Shown piece after piece: positions 52,027-62,470 of a stretch of DNA of 64,000 nt. The notes under the pieces were generated by a model, which saw only the letters and a program-made list of their open reading frames with translations, was not told where the DNA came from and did no database searches. A program made the translations under genes and the position numbers. The DNA is from Neobacillus sp. DY30 (GTDB lineage Bacteria; Bacillota; Bacilli; Bacillales; Cytobacillaceae). Numbering within the stretch: position 1 is the first letter of the stretch; each line of letters opens with the position of its first letter. The stretch spans positions 4,594,001 to 4,658,000 of the forward strand of contig NZ_CP126093.1 in the NCBI RefSeq assembly GCF_030123065.1. Reading direction: 5' to 3'.

Positions 52027-53766
52027 ATGATAAAGAGATATATACTAATGTTTGTATGTTTCATGGTAGCCTTCGGATTATTCCTTCCACAAGAAATAGG
52101 TGTGGCAGCAAACGGTACCCTTACTATAGCTGAAAATACTGTTAATGTCCGCAAGGGTCCAGGCTTAAGCTACCAACTTGTGAAACAAGTTAACAAGGGA
52201 GAAAAATTCACTATTATTAAAGAACAGGAAGATTGGATTCAAATTCAACTTTCCGCTGCGAAAACCGGCTGGGTTGCCAATTGGGTTGTAACCAAAACCA
52301 CAAATGGAACAACAACAAATGGTTTAAACAACTCAAATAACAAGACTGCAGAAGCAAATACCGATCAATTACGTGTACGAACCGGCCCAGGAACTAATTT
52401 TCGCATCATTGGATATTTAAATAAAGGACAAGCTGTCAGTGTTATAGATGATAATGAAAACTGGATAAAAATATCAGCCGGATTTGGGGATGGCTGGGTT
52501 ACAAGAGAATATCTTGACTTCAATACTAAATCTACTACTTCTAAAGACGATAATCATAATAAATCAATAGGGACTGGTAACATTACTGATACATTGAATG
52601 TTCGAAATGAACCTTCGACAACAGGAAGAGTGATCGGGAAACTCGAAAAAGGGTCTTCCATAACGATTTATTCAAAAAAGAATGGCTGGGTTGAAATAAA
52701 GTACGGTAACCAACGTGCTTGGGTTAGTGCAGATTATGTTCAAACGGGAACTAAAAATAAACCAGCCAATCCTTCAAATGGAACAATTGGGATAGTAACG
52801 GCTAGCACTCTTAGTGTCCGCAGCGATACTACCTTAAACTCAAACATTATTGGTTCCATTACAAAGGGGCAGAAGTTCACCATTCTTGAAGAAAAAAATA
52901 GTTGGTTCAAAATCGAATACAAACCTGGAAAAATAGGCTGGGCAGCAGGTTGGTACTTCAACACGGATAGAGAAACTACCACAGAGCTTGCTAAAGACAG
53001 CAAAGTTACCATACTACATAACGGAACAAATATAAGGAAGGACCCCACCGTTCAATCAAACGTACTTCTACGAGCCAACGAGGGAGAGTCCTTTCCAATA
53101 AGCAGTGTTGAGAATGATTGGTACGAGATTATATTGCCAAACGGAACAAAAGGTTTTATTGCCGGATGGCTCGTAACAAACAATGGAACCGGACCCGGAA
53201 TTGACAAACAAGGGGCAGAAGCTTATTTAAAATCGAAGACCATCGTAATTGACCCTGGGCATGGTGGTATTGATACTGGGGCTACAGGTGCAGGTGGTAC
53301 TCTTGAAAAAGAATTAACACTGCGTACTGCTTACCTTTTATCTGATAAGTTAAGAGCAGCTGGAGCTAATGTTTTTCTTACAAGAAGCAGTGATTCTTTT
53401 CTCCCGCTTCCATCAAGAGTGAGATTAGCAAGTGTCCATCAGTCAGATGCGTTTATCAGCTTACATTATGATAGTAACCTAGATCGAAGTGTCCGTGGGA
53501 TGACAGGTTTTTACTATCATTCCTATCAAAAAAAGCTCGCTGAATATGTATATAATTCTACGAATGCCCAAACAAGGTTAAAAAGCCGCGGTGTCCGTAC
53601 AGGTGATTTTCATGTCGTTCGTGAAAATCAAAGGCAGGCGGTGCTAATGGAATTGGGCTACCTAAGTAATTCAGCGGAAGAAATGACACTTACATCAGGG
53701 CAATTCCAAGAAAATGCAGCAACTGGTTTGTATAATGGACTCGCCCGATATTTTAAAGATCAATAA
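52027..53766 (+). CDS. yrvJ: N-acetylmuramoyl-L-alanine amidase with five SH3 repeats
   Basis: A secreted cell-wall hydrolase of 579 residues: signal peptide (about 1-28, MIKRYILMFVCFMVAFGLFL), five bacterial SH3 domains starting near residues 30, 108, 184, 254 and 326 (each with an N-VR-GPG-type turn), and a C-terminal Amidase_3 domain (from about 405, IVIDPGHGGIDTGATG; later HYDSNLDRSVRGMTGFYYH and LMELGYLSN). The zinc ligands His, Glu and His are visible. Synteny with B. subtilis yrvJ. Confidence 0.92.
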   Translation: MIKRYILMFVCFMVAFGLFLPQEIGVAANGTLTIAENTVNVRKGPGLSYQLVKQVNKGEKFTIIKEQEDWIQIQLSAAKTGWVANWVVTKTTNGTTTNGLNNSNNKTAEANTDQLRVRTGPGTNFRIIGYLNKGQAVSVIDDNENWIKISAGFGDGWVTREYLDFNTKSTTSKDDNHNKSIGTGNITDTLNVRNEPSTTGRVIGKLEKGSSITIYSKKNGWVEIKYGNQRAWVSADYVQTGTKNKPANPSNGTIGIVTASTLSVRSDTTLNSNIIGSITKGQKFTILEEKNSWFKIEYKPGKIGWAAGWYFNTDRETTTELAKDSKVTILHNGTNIRKDPTVQSNVLLRANEGESFPISSVENDWYEIILPNGTKGFIAGWLVTNNGTGPGIDKQGAEAYLKSKTIVIDPGHGGIDTGATGAGGTLEKELTLRTAYLLSDKLRAAGANVFLTRSSDSFLPLPSRVRLASVHQSDAFISLHYDSNLDRSVRGMTGFYYHSYQKKLAEYVYNSTNAQTRLKSRGVRTGDFHVVRENQRQAVLMELGYLSNSAEEMTLTSGQFQENAATGLYNGLARYFKDQ

Positions 53767-53806
53767 AAAAATGCTTGGCAGCTATGAAAGTGCCAAGCAT
53801 TTTTTA
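53764..53806. terminator. Bidirectional terminator between yrvJ and dtd
   Basis: Stem AAAATGCTTGGCA / TGCCAAGCATTTT flanked by A and T runs. Confidence 0.88.
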
Positions 53807-54247
53807 ACCTTTACTCTCAACAATTAAAGTGACGGGACCATCATTGATTAATTCAACATCCATCATGGCGCCAAAGACACCTGTTTCAACCTTAATACCT
53901 TTTTCACGCAATAAACCATTGAATGTTTCATATAGGGGGTTTGCCTGTTCTGGTCTCGCCGCTTCCATGAAATTGGGTCTCCTGCCTTTACGGCAATCAC
54001 CATACAAAGTAAATTGAGATACAGAAAGAATTTCACCGCCAACCTCTAATAAGGATAAATTCATCTTTCCGGCGTCATCCTCAAATATCCTTAGGTTTGC
54101 AATTTTATCTGCTAGAAAGGCTGCGTCTTCTTCTGTATCCTGATGTGTTACGCCTACAAGAAGGACAAGACCTTTAGAGATCTGTCCCGTTATCTCTCCG
54201 TTAACTGTTACCTTTGCATTCTTACTGCGCTGTACAACAACTCGCAT
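53804..54247 (-). CDS. dtd: D-aminoacyl-tRNA deacylase
   Basis: Dtd removes D-amino acids (and glycine from tRNA-Ala) mischarged on tRNA. The 147-residue protein begins MRVVVQRSKNAKVTVNGEIT, with the conserved SQFTLYGDCRKGRRP and a C-terminal NDGPVTLIVES that forms the cross-subunit Gly-Pro motif. It starts 13 bases after rel. Standard length. Confidence 0.96.
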   Translation of the reverse strand: MRVVVQRSKNAKVTVNGEITGQISKGLVLLVGVTHQDTEEDAAFLADKIANLRIFEDDAGKMNLSLLEVGGEILSVSQFTLYGDCRKGRRPNFMEAARPEQANPLYETFNGLLREKGIKVETGVFGAMMDVELINDGPVTLIVESKG

Positions 54248-54260
54248 TTTTAGTAAACTC

Positions 54261-56456
54261 CTAATTCATTATCCGGCGGACCGAATAAATATCTGGTATC
54301 TGTTTAATCCGGTCAACCACTTTTTGCAAATGGCTGACATTGTGTATAGCAATTGACATAATAATCGTTGCCATTTTATTACGATCAGACCGGCCAGAAA
54401 CCGCTGAAATATTTGTTTTCGTTTCATTTACTGCCTGCAGAACCTCATTAAGTAAACCACGGCGGTCATAACCACTAATCTCGATATCGACATTATATTC
54501 TTTCCGGTCATTTAAAGAGGATTCCCATTCAACAGGAATTAATCTGGTTTGTGCATCATTGGAGTCAATGTTTGTACAATCGGCTCGATGAACGGAAACA
54601 CCTCGTCCTTTTGTAATAAATCCAACAATTTCGTCACCTGGGACAGGATTACAGCATCGTGATAAGCGAATTAATAAATTATCGATGCCGGCAACACGAA
54701 CACCAGACTCTCGCTTTTTGGTAGAAGGGAATGCCTTCATATCTGAAATAGCATTTGTGATCGTCGCAGATTGCTCCTGATCCCGTTTTTTACGCCACTT
54801 TTCGGTTAAACGATTGGCTACCTGCAGTGCAGTAACACCATTATAGCCGACTGCTGCATACATATCGTCTTCATTGGCAAAGTTAAACTTTTCTGCTACC
54901 TTTTTCAAATTGTCAGCTGTTAGAATCTCTTTTAAATCAAATTCCATGGCACGGATTTCTTTCTCAACAAGTTCCCTGCCTTTGTCGACATTTTCATCTC
55001 GGCGCTGCTTCTTAAAAAAGGCACGAATTTTGTTTTTGGCCTGCGAAGTTTGTGCAAGTTTTAACCAGTCTTGACTAGGTCCATAGGAGTGCTTTGAGGT
55101 AAGAATTTCAATGATATCACCAGTCTTGAGTCGATAATCCAGTGTGACCATCTTACCGTTCACTTTTGCCCCTATCGTCTTATTACCGATCTCAGAGTGA
55201 ATTCGATAAGCAAAGTCAATAGGTACGGAACCGGATGGCAATTCAATTACATCTCCTTTTGGTGTAAACACAAAAACCATATCAGAGAATAAATCGATTT
55301 TTAATGACTCCATAAACTCTTCGGCATTCGCAGTGTCATTTTGAAACTCAAGGATTTCCCTAAACCAAGTTAGTTTTTGTTCATAAGATGTGGAATCACT
55401 TAGTGCTTTTCCTTCTTTATAAGCCCAGTGTGCCGCAATCCCGAATTCAGCTATACGGTGCATTTCAGACGTTCTAATTTGAACCTCTAGAGGGTCACCC
55501 TTTGGACCAATAACCGTGGTATGAAGAGATTGATACATATTCGGCTTAGGCATGGCAATATAATCTTTAAACCTACCTGGCATAGGCTTCCAGCATGTAT
55601 GGATGATTCCTAGGACAGCGTAGCAATCCTTAATACTATTTACTACTATTCGAACGGCAAGTAAATCATAGATTTCACTAAACTGTTTATTTTGTTGAAC
55701 CATTTTTCGATAAATGCTATAAATATGCTTTGGTCTTCCAGAAAGCTCAGCATTTATTGACACTTCATTCATCCGACTGCGAACTTCATCCATTACATCG
55801 ACTAAGTATTGTTCTCGTTCTGCCCGCTTCTTTTTCATCAGGTTAACAATACGGTAATATTGCTGTGGATTTAAGTATCTTAATGCAGTGTCTTCCAGCT
55901 CCCATTTAATCTTAGAAATACCAAGACGATGGGCCAGAGGTGCAAAGATTTCAAGTGTTTCATTTGAGATCCGGCGCTGCTTCTCAACAGGAAGGTGCTT
56001 AAGCGTCCTCATATTATGCAAACGATCAGCAAGCTTAATCAAAATAACGCGGATATCCTGAGCCATTGCCACAAACATTTTTCTGTGGTTCTCTGCCTGC
56101 TGTTCCTCGTGTGATTTATATTTAATTTTTCCTAGTTTCGTAACCCCGTCGACAAGCATGGCCACTTCGTCGTTAAATTCCGTCTCGATGTCCTTCAAGG
56201 TAACATCTGTATCTTCAACAACGTCATGGAGAAAACCAGCGGCAACCGTTGCAGGATCCATCTCCAAATCTGCCAGTATTCCAGCAACTTGAATAGGATG
56301 AATAATGTAAGGCTCCCCAGATTTTCTATATTGTTCACGATGAGAGTATTTGGCGAATTCGTATGCTCTTTTTACAAATTCGCAATGTTCCTCATTCAAA
56401 TAGATTCTCGTCTTGTCGATGACTTGTTCGGCGGTTAACACTTGATCGTTCGCCAT
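54261..56456 (-). CDS. relA: Bifunctional (p)ppGpp synthetase/hydrolase Rel
   Basis: Rel makes and breaks (p)ppGpp in the stringent response. The 731-residue protein has the HD hydrolase domain (HDVVEDTDVTL near residue 77), the synthetase domain (GRPKHIYSIYRKM, about 240-350), TGS (about 390-450, VFVFTPKGDVIELPSGSVPI), a zinc-finger/helical region (RCCNPVPGDEIVG) and a C-terminal ACT domain (about 655-731). ATG at 56456 after AAGGTGA. Both catalytic halves look intact, so it is bifunctional, not a RelA-type synthetase alone. Confidence 0.97.
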   Translation of the reverse strand: MANDQVLTAEQVIDKTRIYLNEEHCEFVKRAYEFAKYSHREQYRKSGEPYIIHPIQVAGILADLEMDPATVAAGFLHDVVEDTDVTLKDIETEFNDEVAMLVDGVTKLGKIKYKSHEEQQAENHRKMFVAMAQDIRVILIKLADRLHNMRTLKHLPVEKQRRISNETLEIFAPLAHRLGISKIKWELEDTALRYLNPQQYYRIVNLMKKKRAEREQYLVDVMDEVRSRMNEVSINAELSGRPKHIYSIYRKMVQQNKQFSEIYDLLAVRIVVNSIKDCYAVLGIIHTCWKPMPGRFKDYIAMPKPNMYQSLHTTVIGPKGDPLEVQIRTSEMHRIAEFGIAAHWAYKEGKALSDSTSYEQKLTWFREILEFQNDTANAEEFMESLKIDLFSDMVFVFTPKGDVIELPSGSVPIDFAYRIHSEIGNKTIGAKVNGKMVTLDYRLKTGDIIEILTSKHSYGPSQDWLKLAQTSQAKNKIRAFFKKQRRDENVDKGRELVEKEIRAMEFDLKEILTADNLKKVAEKFNFANEDDMYAAVGYNGVTALQVANRLTEKWRKKRDQEQSATITNAISDMKAFPSTKKRESGVRVAGIDNLLIRLSRCCNPVPGDEIVGFITKGRGVSVHRADCTNIDSNDAQTRLIPVEWESSLNDRKEYNVDIEISGYDRRGLLNEVLQAVNETKTNISAVSGRSDRNKMATIIMSIAIHNVSHLQKVVDRIKQIPDIYSVRRIMN

Positions 56457-56654
56457 AAAATTCACCTTATTTTTCGTATCATTTTTTTATTATTAAATGT
56501 TTATATATGTTAACTAGTTACTCATGAATGTTACTAATGATTGTTTCTATTATCGAAAAAAAACGCTAAGAAGTAAAGGGATAGATACTATTTTACTGTA
56601 TTTTGCGAAAAAAGTGTCGAAATTTAGTGAAAAAATAGCTCTTTTATTATAACA

Positions 56655-56690
56655 AGAGAGCACTCTTTTACGAGTGCCCTCGGGTACTAT
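56655..56690 (-). terminator. Hairpin downstream of apt
   Basis: Stem GAGGGCACTC / GAGTGCTCTC (56656-56665 / 56672-56681) follows the apt stop on the minus strand; only a weak T-run. Confidence 0.6.
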
Positions 56691-57202
56691 TAATAATTCA
56701 TCAAAGTCATGATGTCGTAGCCTTCGAGTTTCTTGCGTCCCTCGAGGTAAGATAATTCAATTAGGAAGGCAATCCCAGCAACTACACCGCCAAGCTGTTC
56801 TACTAATTGAATCGTAGCTTCAATGGTACCGCCTGTTGCTAACAGGTCATCTGTTATCAACACACGCTGTCCAGGTTGAATTGCATCCTTATGGATCGTA
56901 AGGACATCACTGCCATATTCTAATCCATAGCTGACTTTTACCGTTTCACGCGGTAATTTTCCTTCCTTACGAACTGGTGCAAAGCCAATTCCAAGTGAAT
57001 AAGCTACTGGGCAGCCAATGATAAAACCTCTTGCCTCAGGACCAACGATTAAATCAATTTGTTTATCTTTTGCATAAGCAACAATTTGATCTGTTGCATA
57101 CTTGTAGGCATCTCCATTGTTCATTAATGGGGTAATATCCTTGAATGTAATACCTGGTTTTGGGTAATCTGGTACGATCGCGATAAATTGCTTTAAGTCC
57201 AT
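56690..57202 (-). CDS. apt: Adenine phosphoribosyltransferase
   Basis: Apt salvages adenine to AMP with PRPP. The 170-residue protein has FKDITPLM, GPEARGFIIG and the PRPP-binding loop VLITDDLLATGGT (114-126). Its ATG overlaps the recJ stop by one base (TAATG), with GGAGGAAT inside recJ as ribosome site. Located between recJ and rel, as usual in Bacillus. Confidence 0.96.
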   Translation of the reverse strand: MDLKQFIAIVPDYPKPGITFKDITPLMNNGDAYKYATDQIVAYAKDKQIDLIVGPEARGFIIGCPVAYSLGIGFAPVRKEGKLPRETVKVSYGLEYGSDVLTIHKDAIQPGQRVLITDDLLATGGTIEATIQLVEQLGGVVAGIAFLIELSYLEGRKKLEGYDIMTLMNY

Positions 57203-59556
57203 TACGTAATTCCTCCTCGGATAATAACTGATTCTTCAATAATCTCGTCAAACCAGCTCTTTAATTGCTCAAAGGATGAAAATAATAAATCCCTTTCAAT
57301 TGCATATTGAGCCTGTTTGGTTTGGTACGTAATTGAATCAGTAAGGTCACGCTTTTGTGAATTTTTATTCAAAGTAATAAATCCATTGTTTATTGTAACA
57401 AAATCTAGTTCAGAAAACACTTTAGACATAAAGGTTATGGTTTCCGTTGACCAGCCGCGGTGCTTAGCAATCTCATCCCCATAACGCCCCAAATCAATCG
57501 GCCCTTTTTTTAACAAAAATGCATAGAACCATTTAAAGTGTTCTCTCGTAGGAATGGTACTAAAGAAATCACTCGATTCTTTATAGAAATATGCATAGAT
57601 TCGAGCAGGGCGTTTACCGTTAAATAAATGATGCAGCAACTCTTTTGACGGCGGAATGTCAACGAGAACGACATTGGCCTGATAAGAATCGAATGCCTTA
57701 GCTTCTGCTTCATCTTTAATAAGGATTGCCTCACCCGCAATAGCTGGGTCGATTTTCTCAAGCTGTTCTCTGTTAAAGATAATATATTTTCGCTTCTCAT
57801 TAGGTATTGTATGAACCATCGAGTGAATTCGTTTTACCCCGCGATGATCAAATAATTGCCACGATTCAACTGACACATCCTGGATAAAAATTTGTGGTTT
57901 ACGGATATTATTCCACTCATTAACGGCTAACTCACCAATTAATGAAATTTTTGAAGCTGGTGAAATATGGTCAACTAATTGTCCGAGTCCAAAACCAATT
58001 CCGTCTAAATTCGTACCATTATCATTAACCATTACTTTCAAATGATTTTGTTCCGATCCAATTTTTCTCATTGTTGATATTTGGACATTACTGATTAACA
58101 CCTTCGGCTTAGGATTGTCCATTCCAAATGGAGCAAGGAGATTTAGTTCATCCAGTGAAGATAAATTAACTTCTTCGACTTTGATCTCATGATCCAGTGT
58201 GGTAACTGGGATAAAATCCTCCTCTGTTAACTGCTCATTGGCTAAATTATTTAATCTTTGACGCAGGTCAGGTACATCTTCTAACTTTAAAGTCATACCA
58301 GCTGCCATAGGATGACCGCCGAAATGAGGGAGAATATCCCGGCATTCCGATAGATTTTTAAACAAATCAAAACCTGCAATACTACGAGCAGAGCCCTTCG
58401 CTAGACCCTTTTCCTTATCAAAGCTAAGAACGATTGTCGGCCGGTAAAACTTTTCCACTAATCTAGAAGCAACGATGCCAATTACACCTGCATTCCAACC
58501 TTCTTTACCAATAACAAGTACAGAATTTGAATCAATGGGATAATTTCGTTCAACCTCTTCTATGGCTTCAAGGGTAATGGAATTCACGATTGATTGTCTC
58601 GTCTTATTTAATTCATCCATTTCCTGTGCTAAAGCTTCCGCTTCGGATGAATCATCAGTAAGCAAAAGTTCTACAGCCATATCAGCATTTTCCAATCTGC
58701 CAACTGCATTGATTCTTGGCGCCAGGGAAAAGCCGATTGTTTCCTCGTTAATGCTTTGAATGTCTACACCTGCCACTTTTAATAAAGCTCTTAGACCTTT
58801 ATTCTTTGTAACTTTCATTTTTTCCAAACCTTTTTTAGCTATGAGGCGATTTTCATCTTTTAACGAAACTAAATCAGCAATAGTGCCAATAACCGCAATT
58901 TCTAACAAGTGCTCAGGCAGTTCACCATATAGTGCATGGGCTAGTTTAAAGGCCACACCAACCCCTGCGAGTTCACGAAAGGGGTAAATACTATCATGCA
59001 ATTTAGGATGAATAATCGCGAGTGCTTCAGGTAAAACAGGACCCGGCTCATGGTGATCGGTAATAATTAAATCGAGACCGAGTTCTTTTGCAATTGCAGC
59101 TTCGTTTATGGCAGAAATGCCTGTATCTACAGTGATAATCAGCTTGATTCCCGTTTCAGCTGCACGGCGAAAGGCTGGTTCGTTCGGACCATATCCTTCC
59201 GTAAAACGATTTGGAATATAAAATTGAACATTCGCTCCCAAATCCCTAAGGGTAAGCATTAATACCGTTGTACTGCTCACACCATCCGCATCATAATCAC
59301 CGAATATTAATATAGGTTCTTTCTTTTCAATAGCTTCCCGAATTCTATTAACAGCAATATCCATGCCTTTTAACAAATAGGGGTCATGAAATTGCTCCTT
59401 TCCAAATAAAAAATACCGTGCAGAATCAACGGTATCTAATCCTCGGTTGATAAGCAGCGACGCAATAAGCGGCGTAATTTTCAATTCGTTTTCGAGAGTT
59501 TTTACTAGTTGTTGATCAGATTTGCGAACAACCCATCTAGTTTTCGACTTTAACAT
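57202..59556 (-). CDS. recJ: Single-stranded-DNA-specific exonuclease RecJ
   Basis: RecJ degrades single-stranded DNA 5' to 3' in recombination and mismatch repair. The 784-residue protein has the DHH metal sites (FGDYDADGVSSTTVL, D87 onward; ITVDTGIS; ITDHHEPG), the DHHA1 motif GGHPMAAGMTL, an OB-fold, and an extra C-terminal domain (about 570-784) found in Bacillus RecJ. Overlaps apt by one base. Confidence 0.95.
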   Translation of the reverse strand: MLKSKTRWVVRKSDQQLVKTLENELKITPLIASLLINRGLDTVDSARYFLFGKEQFHDPYLLKGMDIAVNRIREAIEKKEPILIFGDYDADGVSSTTVLMLTLRDLGANVQFYIPNRFTEGYGPNEPAFRRAAETGIKLIITVDTGISAINEAAIAKELGLDLIITDHHEPGPVLPEALAIIHPKLHDSIYPFRELAGVGVAFKLAHALYGELPEHLLEIAVIGTIADLVSLKDENRLIAKKGLEKMKVTKNKGLRALLKVAGVDIQSINEETIGFSLAPRINAVGRLENADMAVELLLTDDSSEAEALAQEMDELNKTRQSIVNSITLEAIEEVERNYPIDSNSVLVIGKEGWNAGVIGIVASRLVEKFYRPTIVLSFDKEKGLAKGSARSIAGFDLFKNLSECRDILPHFGGHPMAAGMTLKLEDVPDLRQRLNNLANEQLTEEDFIPVTTLDHEIKVEEVNLSSLDELNLLAPFGMDNPKPKVLISNVQISTMRKIGSEQNHLKVMVNDNGTNLDGIGFGLGQLVDHISPASKISLIGELAVNEWNNIRKPQIFIQDVSVESWQLFDHRGVKRIHSMVHTIPNEKRKYIIFNREQLEKIDPAIAGEAILIKDEAEAKAFDSYQANVVLVDIPPSKELLHHLFNGKRPARIYAYFYKESSDFFSTIPTREHFKWFYAFLLKKGPIDLGRYGDEIAKHRGWSTETITFMSKVFSELDFVTINNGFITLNKNSQKRDLTDSITYQTKQAQYAIERDLLFSSFEQLKSWFDEIIEESVIIRGGIT

Positions 59557-59623
59557 GCGTTCACCCCTCAGACTTATTTATTATACAGGAGTAAACATTT
59601 CCTTTCAACGTAAATCTAGAACA

Positions 59624-59651
59624 GAAAAAACCGCAGAATAACTGCGGTTTT
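59624..59651 (-). terminator. Terminator of secDF
   Basis: Stem AAAACCGCAG / CTGCGGTTTT (59627-59636 / 59642-59651), just before the secDF stop codon region on the minus strand, with A and T flanks. Confidence 0.8.
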
Positions 59652-59660
59652 AACATTTGA

Positions 59661-61925
59661 TTATACTTGAGGCTCATCAGAGTATTTTCTTTTTTCCTTG
59701 ACCGTTTTAATTGTACCCTTCTTTTTCAATTCCTTCGCTTTGAGAACCACCCAAAGATTGGTCGCAACAAAGATGGAAGAATAAACCCCTGCAATCAATC
59801 CAACTAGCAAGGCAATGTTAAAATTAAGGATGGATTCACTTCCAAATAAAATCATTGCCACAACAGTCACTAAAACAGTGAAAACGGTATTAACAGAACG
59901 AGTTAAGGTTTGACGAACACTCAGATTCACAACATCGGCAATATCTTCAAACGTCTTAAGTCGTTTCTTTTTTTGTAGGTTTTCACGCATTCTGTCGAAT
60001 GTAACAATTGTATCATTAATAGAGTAACCGATAATGGTTAGAACGGCTGCAATAAAGGTTAAATCCACCTCTAAGCGCGTTATACTGAAAAAAGCAACCA
60101 TGAAGAACGCATCGTGAAGCAATGAAGCAATTGCCGCAACTGCCATTGCAAACTCAAAACGGACTGTTACATAGATTATGATTCCGATTGAGGCAATAAT
60201 GAGGGCGATTACCCCATTTTTTGCAAGCTCTTTACCTACCGTCGGGGAGACAGTACTTACACTTGGGTCAGAGCCAAATTCATCATGAAACGCTGTTTTT
60301 AGCTTTGCAATTTCATCCTTAGATAATACATCTTTCATTCGTGCTGATGCCATTTCATTGTTATTACCGGAAAGCGTAATGTCATCTACGTCAATATCCT
60401 GCTTGTTAAAAGCAGCCTCAACCTGCTCCGTTGTCAATGGTTTATCCGATAAGACTTCCACACGTGTACCATTTGAAAAGTCAATGGAGAGATTTAGACG
60501 GAATAAAAGTAAAAGCACTAAGCCTAAAGCAATAAGGGTACCCGAAATCATGAAAAATAATTTTCTAACCTTTACAAAATCATATCGGTCCCATCTAGTT
60601 GGCAGATCAAGCGTATCATAATTTTCAGCAATGTCCTTGATGGCAGACTTTTTCACACCAAACCAGCCTGCCTTCTTATTTAAGAAGCCGCTATACACCC
60701 ATAAACCTAGTAATAGGCGGGAACCAAAAACAGCTGTAATAAAGCTTAACAAAATACTTACCAACAACATGGTGGCAAAACCTTTAATGGAGCTTGTACC
60801 AAAATAAAATAGAACCGCCGCTGTTAAGATCGTCGTTAAGTTTGAGTCTAGGATAGAGGTAAAAGACCCTTTACTTCCAGTTTGGAAAGCAGATTTAATT
60901 GATTTACCAACCTTAATCTCTTCTCTAATTCGTTCGTAGGTGATAATGTTGGCGTCAACAGCCATACCCACCCCAAGTATAAGGGCCGCAATTCCCGGCA
61001 GCGTTAGAACCCCATTCATCCAATCAAAGACTAGCAATACAAGATAAATATAAATGGATAAAGTAATCGTGGCGATAAAGCCCGGAAAACGATAATAAAC
61101 TAGCATGAATAAATAGATGATAGCTATCCCGATAATACCTGCTAGAATGGTTTTGTTTAATGCCTGTTCACCAAATTTAGCGCCAACAGAGGTTGAATAA
61201 ACTTCAGTCAGCTTAACAGGAAGTGCACCAGCGTTTAAAAGTGACGCAAGCTCTTGTGCTTCTTCTGCTGTGAAGCTTCCCACAATCGAAACGGTATTTT
61301 GATTGAAAATCTCTCTTACCGTAGGTGCAGATAAAAATTTAGGATTTTCTTTTGTAATTTCCGTTTTAAATGAATCTTTTCCTTCTTCAAAATCAAGCCA
61401 AATAACTAAATAATTATTCGGTGCCATTTTTACAATTTCTTCTGTAACGTTTTTGAATTTATTTGCACTCTTTAATTTCAATGAAACACTAGGTGCTCCA
61501 TTTTCATCAAAGGTTTGGCTTGCGCCATTCTCAGCTAAATCAGCACCGTCCATCATAACGCGGTCATTAGCATCACGGAAAGTTAGGTTCGCTTGAGTAG
61601 ACAGAATTTCTCGTGCTTCATTTTGGTCCGTTACCCCTGCAAGCTGGACACGAATCCGATTTTCACCCTCAATTTGGATATTTGGTTCACTTACCCCGAG
61701 AACATTTATCCGTTTATCAAGTGCCTCGGCTGTACTAGCTAAAGTTTCTTTGTCAATTTTTTGACCTTTTTTCGCTGGTGAAACTTCATACAAAACTTCA
61801 AATCCGCCTTGAAGGTCCAAACCTAGTTTAATCTCTTTTAAAATGCCTGTAGTGGTAACTCCTATGGTGCTTCCTAATAGTATAACTACTAAAAAGAAAG
61901 CGATTATTCTACTGCGCTTAACCAT
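59661..61925 (-). CDS. secDF: Protein translocase SecDF (fused)
   Basis: SecDF uses the proton gradient to help Sec-dependent export. The 754-residue protein fuses SecD (about 1-440: helix 1, periplasmic region IKLGLDLQGGFEVLYEV, then LPGIAALILGVGMAVDANI) and SecF (about 450-754: DFSNGTRVEVLSDKPLT, VLTIIGYSINDTIVTFDRMR). About twelve membrane helices. Fusion is normal in Bacillus. ATG at 61925 follows AAGGAGG. Confidence 0.96.
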   Translation of the reverse strand: MVKRSRIIAFFLVVILLGSTIGVTTTGILKEIKLGLDLQGGFEVLYEVSPAKKGQKIDKETLASTAEALDKRINVLGVSEPNIQIEGENRIRVQLAGVTDQNEAREILSTQANLTFRDANDRVMMDGADLAENGASQTFDENGAPSVSLKLKSANKFKNVTEEIVKMAPNNYLVIWLDFEEGKDSFKTEITKENPKFLSAPTVREIFNQNTVSIVGSFTAEEAQELASLLNAGALPVKLTEVYSTSVGAKFGEQALNKTILAGIIGIAIIYLFMLVYYRFPGFIATITLSIYIYLVLLVFDWMNGVLTLPGIAALILGVGMAVDANIITYERIREEIKVGKSIKSAFQTGSKGSFTSILDSNLTTILTAAVLFYFGTSSIKGFATMLLVSILLSFITAVFGSRLLLGLWVYSGFLNKKAGWFGVKKSAIKDIAENYDTLDLPTRWDRYDFVKVRKLFFMISGTLIALGLVLLLLFRLNLSIDFSNGTRVEVLSDKPLTTEQVEAAFNKQDIDVDDITLSGNNNEMASARMKDVLSKDEIAKLKTAFHDEFGSDPSVSTVSPTVGKELAKNGVIALIIASIGIIIYVTVRFEFAMAVAAIASLLHDAFFMVAFFSITRLEVDLTFIAAVLTIIGYSINDTIVTFDRMRENLQKKKRLKTFEDIADVVNLSVRQTLTRSVNTVFTVLVTVVAMILFGSESILNFNIALLVGLIAGVYSSIFVATNLWVVLKAKELKKKGTIKTVKEKRKYSDEPQV

Positions 61926-62047
61926 TATGTAATGTTCCTCCTTAGGGCTTAGCCAAAGCACTGCAACGTAAAGCCATATATAAAAAAATCATTGCTTTTA
62001 TTATGAAATAGTTTATATATGCTGTCAATTTTATCTAAATAGGCAAT

Positions 62048-62344
62048 TTATTTTAGTAACTCTTTCCATTCATTTTCATCTTCTAAATTAAAATCATGAT
62101 TTTTATATGTCTCAATGGTAGTAAAGCTTATGTAATCACTAACCTTAACAGATAAGATATCGTCAATGATCTCGTAAAGTTTTATCTCAGCTTTAGGTTT
62201 TTTCCACTTTTTCCTTGTTAAGAAATCCCAAAGTCCGCTTTCTGATACGTCATGATAACCAAGTAAGCGAAATTCTTCTAATTTGCTGATTAATGCTGGT
62301 TTTACATCACTGAAAAAATGATTGTACGCATGACTCTTCTCCAT
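62048..62344 (-). CDS. comN: Post-transcriptional regulator ComN
   Basis: A 98-residue protein, MEKSHAYNHFFSDVKPALIS..., of the ComN (YrzD) family, which in B. subtilis binds the comE mRNA 5' region and promotes its placement at the poles and septum. Between secDF and spoVB, as in B. subtilis. ATG after GGGAGGATA. Its proposed target, the comE operon, is also in this window. Confidence 0.9.
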   Translation of the reverse strand: MEKSHAYNHFFSDVKPALISKLEEFRLLGYHDVSESGLWDFLTRKKWKKPKAEIKLYEIIDDILSVKVSDYISFTTIETYKNHDFNLEDENEWKELLK

Positions 62345-62395
62345 TGAATATCCTCCCTAAATCCCTCTTAATTACCGCAAAATCAAAACACCTTG

Positions 62396-62426
62396 TCATG
62401 CTTTGTCCACCTTAATGCATATAGAT
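62396..62426 (+). promoter_or_regulatory. Possible sigma-E promoter of spoVB
   Basis: TCATGCTTT (62396-62404) and CATATAGAT (62418-62426) with 13 bases between resemble the mother-cell sigma-E pattern. Fits spoVB being a sigma-E gene in B. subtilis; the match is imperfect. Confidence 0.3.
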
Positions 62427-62470
62427 TAATTGTATATGAATTCTTCTTTTTTGAGAAGGTGGGAAGTAGT